In this document: in pieces, positions 61,701 to 64,000 of the stretch | Layout: each line of letters opens with the position of its first letter | How positions within the stretch are numbered: the stretch's first letter is position 1 | Source of the DNA: Aphrocallistes beatrix | Lineage: Eukaryota; Porifera; Hexactinellida; Sceptrulophora; Aphrocallistidae | Assembly (NCBI GenBank): GCA_963281255.1 | Contig: OY725505.1 | Coordinates: 3,224,001-3,288,000, forward strand | Reading direction: 5' to 3' | Length of the DNA stretch: 64,000 nt | Position numbers and translations under genes: made by a program | The notes under the pieces: model-generated | What the model saw: only the letters and a program-made list of their open reading frames with translations | Told to the model about the DNA's origin: nothing | Database searches by the model: none

Positions 61701-63928
61701 GAATCGTTGTGGGAGGTTAGGTAATAGTTTGACTGTCCGTTGGCCCCGATATCAATGTCAGTGGTAGCGACTGTAAGGAAGGAGCTTGGGTCTGCTGTCT
61801 CCTGAATTTGAATTCTGTAGCAGGACAGAGAAGAGTTGGGAGAAGTGCAAGTACTTTCAAATGTCACAGTATTCGTTTCAGTGGGGTTTTCTATGAAAAC
61901 AGGAGCGTTATCATTCACGTCGATTAAATCGATTCGGATATTTCTAACAGATCGTTGATTCCCGTCATCAATCGCAGTAACACTCAATTCATAAACGTCT
62001 CTCGTCTCTCTATCCAAAGACCCATTTACAATGAGCTGAGCAGTGGTACCGGAATTCGGTACGAGTTCGAAAGCTCCGTCGTTTCCATTCAGAATAAAAC
62101 TAACAGGGAGTGAGAATTCTTGGTCGAGAGCTTCTATTCCGATGACTGGAGTTCCGATGGTTGCATTTTCAAGTACGAATCCGTTGTAAACTGTTGCATT
62201 GAACACAGGCCCATCTTCATTGATGTCATCGATTGTGATTTGTAGTGTCGCGATCCCAGTTCTGGAACTATCACGGACAGCCAGGCTTATTGTGTAAGAG
62301 GGAATAGTCTCACGATCCAATTCAGCGCTAACCGCAACAACAGCTGTATCAGGATCGATCACGAAGCTATTTAAAGCACCGTCTGTTATGAAGTAAGTCA
62401 GTGTTACAGGGTCGGCTAGTGTGCTATCAGGATCTGTTGCGAATATGGAAATAAACAGGGGAGTACCAATAGTAGCGTTTTCAGGAATATTTATTCTGTA
62501 CACTGAGCTGTTGAATTGTGGAGTGTTGTCGTTTTCGTTGATCAAGTTAACACGGACATCAAGAGTGTCGCTCAAAGAAACAGCTCCAAAGTCATAAGCA
62601 ACCACAGTGAATTCGTAGTAAGTGATAGTTTCATAATCAATACTTCCGTTGAGGTAGATGCTCCCTGTGTCTGAAACAATTGCGAATGGAACTGTTTCGA
62701 GAATTCGGTAATTTATTCTCTGGTGTTCCCCTACATCGAAATTATCAACAGCTTGTACTTGCACCACCTCAGTGTTAAGAAGCGAAGTTTCTGAAAACGA
62801 AACGTTGAGACTGTCAGTGGGAAAGACGGGAGGATTATCATTAGCGTCTAAGACTGTTATAAGCGCAAGGGCTACGTCTGATCGTGAAGGAGTACCGTCG
62901 TCTTGAACTGCTACCACTATGCTCCATAGAGCAGTGTCCTCTCTGTCTATACTCCCGAGCACTCGGATCTGTCCATTCATGGGGTCAATTGAGAATGGCC
63001 TCGACACCTACACACAATAAGAATGTGAAAATCTATAATTAGAACTGGTTCTATTCTATTGGTTGTATCATAATTCTAGTGACTAAATTGTGTTCTTTTT
63101 GCAAAAAATTGAATTGTCAATATTTTGGCAAATAAAATCCATTATTTTGACACACAAGATAGGAGTCACAATACTAAATTCTTCGAAAATTTTAAAAAAT
63201 AGTAACCAACTTAAGAACTAAGCAAATCCAACTCACATCTCCTTGGAAGGAATAAGTTAGATCAGAATTGGAAGTGTCATCTATATCTGAGGCTACCACC
63301 GTTTCAACCAAGGTGTTATTGCCACTATTCTCCGTAACATTGAATCTGTACGTATTCTGACTGAATACGGGAGTATTGTCATTGAGGTCGATTACAGAGA
63401 TATCCAGCTCAATACTCATTTCATTGTAGGGGTCACTCTGGTCTGTTGCAGTAAGGATAACAGTCAGGTTCCGATAGCGTTCGTAATCAATGGACTCAGC
63501 TGTAACTGTGATATCTCCTGTCTCAGGATGGATTTCAAGGTAAGGACCTTCGACGCTACTGTTTATGTACTTGAAAACCATCGAAAATCTGATTTCACTA
63601 TTGCTCAGGCCAGGTTGGTCTAGGTCCATGGCAGAGACAGTTCCGACAAAGAAACTTTGAGGAGAATTCTCATCGAAAAAGAAACTGTAGGTACTAGGAG
63701 AGAATACGGGTGTTTCGTCATTTCTATCCAAGATTGTTATTTCAACTGTTGCTTGGTTAATGTTAGAGATGTTGAAGACAGATTGAGAAGTTGTCCATAA
63801 GATCAGTTCGTATCTGTCACATTGTTCCCTGTCGAATCCAGAGGAGTTAGTGAAGATGTACCCAGTGGTCTCGTTGATGTAGAAGAGATATTGATTCGTC
63901 ACATCAATTTCAACATTAGACCCCAAAA
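23627..63928 (-). CDS. Giant coherin-type cadherin, 3' 36 exons (5' end outside window)
   Basis: Exons in transcript order: 63237-63928, 60974-63007, 60215-60673, 59602-59893, 58706-59154, 58292-58635, 57281-57974, 56594-57013, 55912-56387, 54624-55461, 53985-54472, 53297-53688, 52806-53054, 52140-52475, 50793-51592, 50250-50513, 49012-49725, 47716-48837, 45536-47620, 33233-44935, 32535-32892, 31623-32009, 30894-31316, 30653-30765, 30028-30330, 29283-29651, 28537-28815, 27688-27960, 26927-27166, 26556-26663, 26299-26486, 25742-26026, 25272-25413, 25053-25204, 24350-24531, 23627-23865. Every join is GT-AG and phase-compatible, giving at least 9,629 residues with no stop. It is a single-pass surface adhesion protein: cadherin repeats (LDxNDNxPxF linkers), cohesin-like, Ig/BIG-like and dockerin-like domains, one membrane helix and a short tail. 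The combination matches the coherin family reported from choanoflagellates and sponges; that name is by domain content only. Boundaries were read by eye and may shift by a few bases. The signal peptide must lie beyond 64000. Confidence 0.88.
23900..24052. mobile_element. CAGTCGACTCCGC-family MITE (diverged) in last cadherin intron
   Basis: Starts AAGTGACTCCGCTTAATCGG and ends GCGGAGTTGACTG with TA. It is clearly diverged from the other copies. Confidence 0.75.
24121..24225. repeat. TATAAATAG-hairpin repeat
   Basis: Family copy in the last cadherin intron, with CTATAAATAGAAAAATCCCA. Confidence 0.65.
24594..24747. mobile_element. CAGTCGACTCCGC-family MITE
   Basis: TA on both sides; about 60 bases from the intron's 3' splice site on the minus strand. 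Confidence 0.85.
25463..25548. repeat. TATAAATAG-hairpin repeat
   Basis: TTTTGCTAACTCATTTTGGG, then GGGGTCAATGCTATAAATAG and GGACCCC. The GGGGTC/GGACCCC pair could form a stem around TATAAATA. Confidence 0.75.
25683..25733. repeat. (ATT)n microsatellite
   Basis: About 17 units, only a few bases inside the intron from the donor of exon 25742-26026 on the minus strand. Confidence 0.9.
26091..26159. mobile_element. Short CAGTCGACTCCGC-type MITE
   Basis: Only the two inverted arms (GTCAACTCCGCTTAATCGGG and inverse) with a tiny loop; interior deleted. Confidence 0.75.
26785..26870. repeat. TATAAATAG-hairpin repeat
   Basis: Family copy with GGGGTTAATTCTATAAATAG and ATCCCCAG. Confidence 0.7.
27548..27638. 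repeat. TATAAATAG-hairpin repeat
   Basis: Family copy with GGGGTCCAGACTATAAATAG and ACCCCAGG; ends about 50 bases from a cadherin exon. Confidence 0.7.
28109..28262. mobile_element. CAGTCGACTCCGC-family MITE
   Basis: TA on both sides; starts CAATCGACTCC (one change in the end). Confidence 0.85.
29743..29952. mobile_element. TCCCGC-family repeat
   Basis: Begins CTTGCCAACTGTCCCG and ends GGCTCAGGTTGGCATG, the two ends being inverted. Lies in a cadherin intron. Confidence 0.7.
30382..30518. mobile_element. CGCTTATTAGCAA MITE
   Basis: Starts CAATTCGCTTATTAGCAA and ends GCGAATTCCATTG, with TA on both sides. The second copy is at 55751-55908. Confidence 0.8.
31430..31620. repeat. GTTT tracts and TATAAATAG repeat piece in a cadherin intron
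   Basis: GTTT units at about 31420-31455 and 31588-31620, with GTATAAATAGAAATGACCCC at about 31495-31515. The second tract begins directly at the splice donor on the minus strand, so the donor reads GTAAACAAAC. Confidence 0.8.
32106..32275. mobile_element. CAGTCGACTCCGC-family MITE
   Basis: TA on both sides, with the same extra internal segment as the copy at 4091. Confidence 0.85.
34080..38300 (-). other. Module 3: cohesin-like, BIG-like, second cohesin-like, furin sites, dockerin-like
   Basis: A GIC...LTPDWF segment is followed by a cohesin-like region (about 37400-37770) with VPHYGIFEGDEFEVEISAF. Ig/BIG-like strands follow, then a second cohesin-like region (about 34980-35310) opening GDFDLGQRTGIPIGPLSPGD. 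The dibasic sites are RSRR (34868-34879) and RKLFRR (about 34835-34850). A dockerin-like domain and a beta domain follow. Confidence 0.65.
34616..34790 (-). other. Dockerin-like domain 3
   Basis: The clearest of the three: GDANNDGNFNVLDARATRD and, about 33 residues after its first loop, DVNRDTILDINDVLYMIRG ending SLPF. Both loops keep D-x-N-x-D-x-x-x-(N/D)-x-x-D, the pattern and spacing of a type I dockerin. Confidence 0.8.
39240..43500 (-). other. Module 2: cohesin-like, BIG-like, second cohesin-like, furin sites, dockerin-like
   Basis: The first cohesin-like region (about 42600-43000) follows a VPLSWF motif and contains LFPGESFDINVYGEA. BIG-like strands follow (SVTVGYEQILNRPETDAEMV, then LRAGTTTLSFQGKSV). 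The second cohesin-like region (about 40240-40570) opens GDLDLGKETQLPIA. Dibasic sites are RTRR at 40079-40090 and KRRPR at 40031-40045. The dockerin-like domain and a 150-residue beta domain with paired cysteines complete the module. Confidence 0.65.
39780..39995 (-). other. Dockerin-like domain 2
   Basis: Loops DANGDCNFNVAD (with VTYTLNYV) and DPTLDKAIDSND (with ARYLNRIIVNLLPF). The spacing between loops is longer than in module 3, about 46 residues. The order of acidic and Asn residues fits a dockerin calcium loop. Confidence 0.75.
46973..47167 (-). other. Dockerin-like domain 1
   Basis: Two calcium loops of the dockerin/F-hand type about 37 residues apart: DINCDGVFDIND followed by VQFLSL, and DSDLNDNINFND followed by VLYLLRVRFGLLPF. 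The ending LPF resembles the LPI/LPF end of bacterial dockerins. Acidic positions 1, 3, 5, 9 and 12 are mostly kept. Confidence 0.75.
47637..47690. repeat. (AAC)n tract in a 95-base cadherin intron
   Basis: On the transcript strand this is (GTT)n running up to the acceptor GTCTCGTAG, so it serves as the pyrimidine-rich stretch. Confidence 0.85.
49750..49835. repeat. TATAAATAG-hairpin repeat, inverted
   Basis: Reads CTATTTATAGAATGTAGGGTC on +, then CCCAAAATGACTTAACCGGA. Confidence 0.65.
49836..50249. other. Cadherin intron, no recognised content
   Basis: AT-rich; nothing identified. Confidence 0.5.
51634..52062. repeat. Higher-order GTTT minisatellite in a cadherin intron
   Basis: Three tandem copies of a 131-147 base unit starting at 51634, 51765 and 51912. 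Each has TTTGAGTTCTTTGTTTTCTT, then TTGGTTTATTTGTATATTCG, then GTTT runs. The copies differ mainly in the number of GTTT units. It is not protein-coding despite a long open frame on +. Confidence 0.9.
52596..52762. mobile_element. CAGTCAGGGTCGCTTAT MITE
   Basis: Starts CAGTCAGGGTCGCTTATTGT and ends GCGACCCTGACTC, flanked by TA. Confidence 0.8.
53085..53150. repeat. TATAAATAG-type repeat, inverted and diverged
   Basis: GATTTAGCCTAGGGGTCAAT matches the copy at 49760; the TATA core here reads TATGTATAG. Confidence 0.55.
53768..53937. mobile_element. CAGTCAGGGTCGCTTAT MITE
   Basis: TA on both sides; near-identical to the copy at 52596. Confidence 0.85.
55543..55607. mobile_element. Short CAGTCAGAGTCGCTTAT MITE
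   Basis: Internally deleted member of the family at 52596; right flank is TT instead of TA. Confidence 0.7.
55751..55908. mobile_element. CGCTTATTAGCAA MITE abutting a splice donor
   Basis: CAGTGGAATTCGCTTATTAG at the left and GAGAATTCCACTC at the right, with TA at 55749-55750 and 55909-55910. The donor of exon 55912-56387 begins at 55911. Confidence 0.85.
57137..57247. repeat. TATAAATAG-hairpin repeat
   Basis: Begins AATTAACTCTTAAATGGCGC, identical to the start of the copy at 59937, and contains GCTATAAATAGAAAAGATCC. Confidence 0.7.
59368..59579. mobile_element. Tc1/mariner-like MITE
   Basis: CACCAACCGGACAAAA at the left and TTTTGCCCCCTTGGTG at the right, with TA on both sides. The body matches 805-1000. 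Confidence 0.85.
59937..60035. repeat. TATAAATAG-hairpin repeat
   Basis: Family copy with GCTATAAATAGAAATGACCC. Confidence 0.7.
60064..60141. repeat. Near-perfect 37-base inverted repeat
   Basis: The left arm from TTCGCCAAAATTTGACC and the right arm ending GGTCAAATTTTGGCGAA pair over 37 bases with one mismatch and a 4-base loop (AATC). Lies in a cadherin intron. Confidence 0.9.
60700..60831. mobile_element. CAGTTGAAACCGG MITE
   Basis: CAGTTGAAACCGGGGGTTTT at the left and AACCGGTTTCGACTG at the right, with TA on both sides. Confidence 0.8.
60869..60947. repeat. (GTTT)n tract in a cadherin intron
   Basis: About 19 GTTT units, ending about 30 bases from the donor of exon 60974-63007 (minus strand). 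Confidence 0.9.
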
Positions 63929-64000
63929 CTAAACAGAATGGATATAACTAATGTAGTGGAGATGTTGGTATAGCTAACTTGGGGTAAAAGTATATAAAAA

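Larger units (their letters stand above)
52140..63928 (-). other. N-terminal cadherin-repeat array of the giant cadherin (14 exons)
   Basis: I count about 24 cadherin linker motifs, for example ILDRNDETPVF, VIDLNDNTPVF, VLDANDNPPVF, LIDVNDNAPVF, VLDSNDNKPEF, ILDRNDNQPVF and ICDINDNDPVF. Each ends a repeat of about 100-110 residues with the usual LDRE and DxD calcium-binding motifs. A few are degenerate (VNDVNTETPVF, VQDIINKAPRF) and may bind less calcium. Most repeats cross exon borders, but the exon at 60974-63007 holds six linkers without interruption. Confidence 0.88.

Noticed and set aside
24350..63928. Splitting the minus-strand cadherin region into many genes
   Set aside because: Every neighbouring pair of exons has matching phase, GT-AG borders and domain continuity across the join; no interior signal peptide or membrane helix was seen before exon 25053-25204.

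Overview
The window looks like a chromosomal piece of an early-branching animal, most plausibly a sponge. The genes have short GT-AG introns, there are many small DNA-transposon relics, and the second half holds the 3' 40 kb of a giant cadherin carrying cohesin- and dockerin-like domains. That combination is known as the 'coherin' family of choanoflagellates and sponges. The taxon is an inference; nothing in the window names a species.

Layout: 1-6.0 kb is gene-free and full of nested transposon relics. A CPEB RNA-binding gene (+, 6078-8693, 6 exons, with a pure 28-residue polyglutamine run) is followed by a CaMKII gene (+, 9818-12164, 5 exons). A TRPM-like cation channel gene (-, 12485-16421, 2 exons) converges on CaMKII. 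Methionine aminopeptidase 2 (+, 17674-20495, 6 exons) and an intronless TRAM-family ER protein (+, 21462-22478) follow. From 23627 to 63928 everything on the minus strand is one gene: 36 exons whose phases all match. They give at least 9,629 residues, with the 5' end beyond the window.

The giant protein runs from the window edge as about 24 cadherin repeats, then three large modules separated by short cadherin runs. Each module is cohesin-like, then several Ig/BIG-like beta domains, a second cohesin-like domain, dibasic furin-type sites, a dockerin-like double calcium loop and a further beta domain. A fourth module lacks the furin and dockerin parts. It is followed by more cadherin-like sequence, one transmembrane helix and a tail of about 144 residues with an NPLY motif. 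Modules 2 and 3 sit in one uninterrupted 11.7-kb exon, whereas modules 1 and 4 are split by introns.

Repeats: about a dozen families of small non-autonomous transposons fill introns and intergenic DNA. They include several CAGT...ACTG/TA families, hAT relics with 8-bp target duplications, a foldback element with a 9-bp duplication, and an intronic family carrying a TATAAATAG hairpin. GTTT/CAAA tetranucleotide tracts make up most of several introns. Apart from the CPEB-CaMKII pairing, I see no functional link between neighbouring genes. No tRNA, rRNA or CRISPR was seen.
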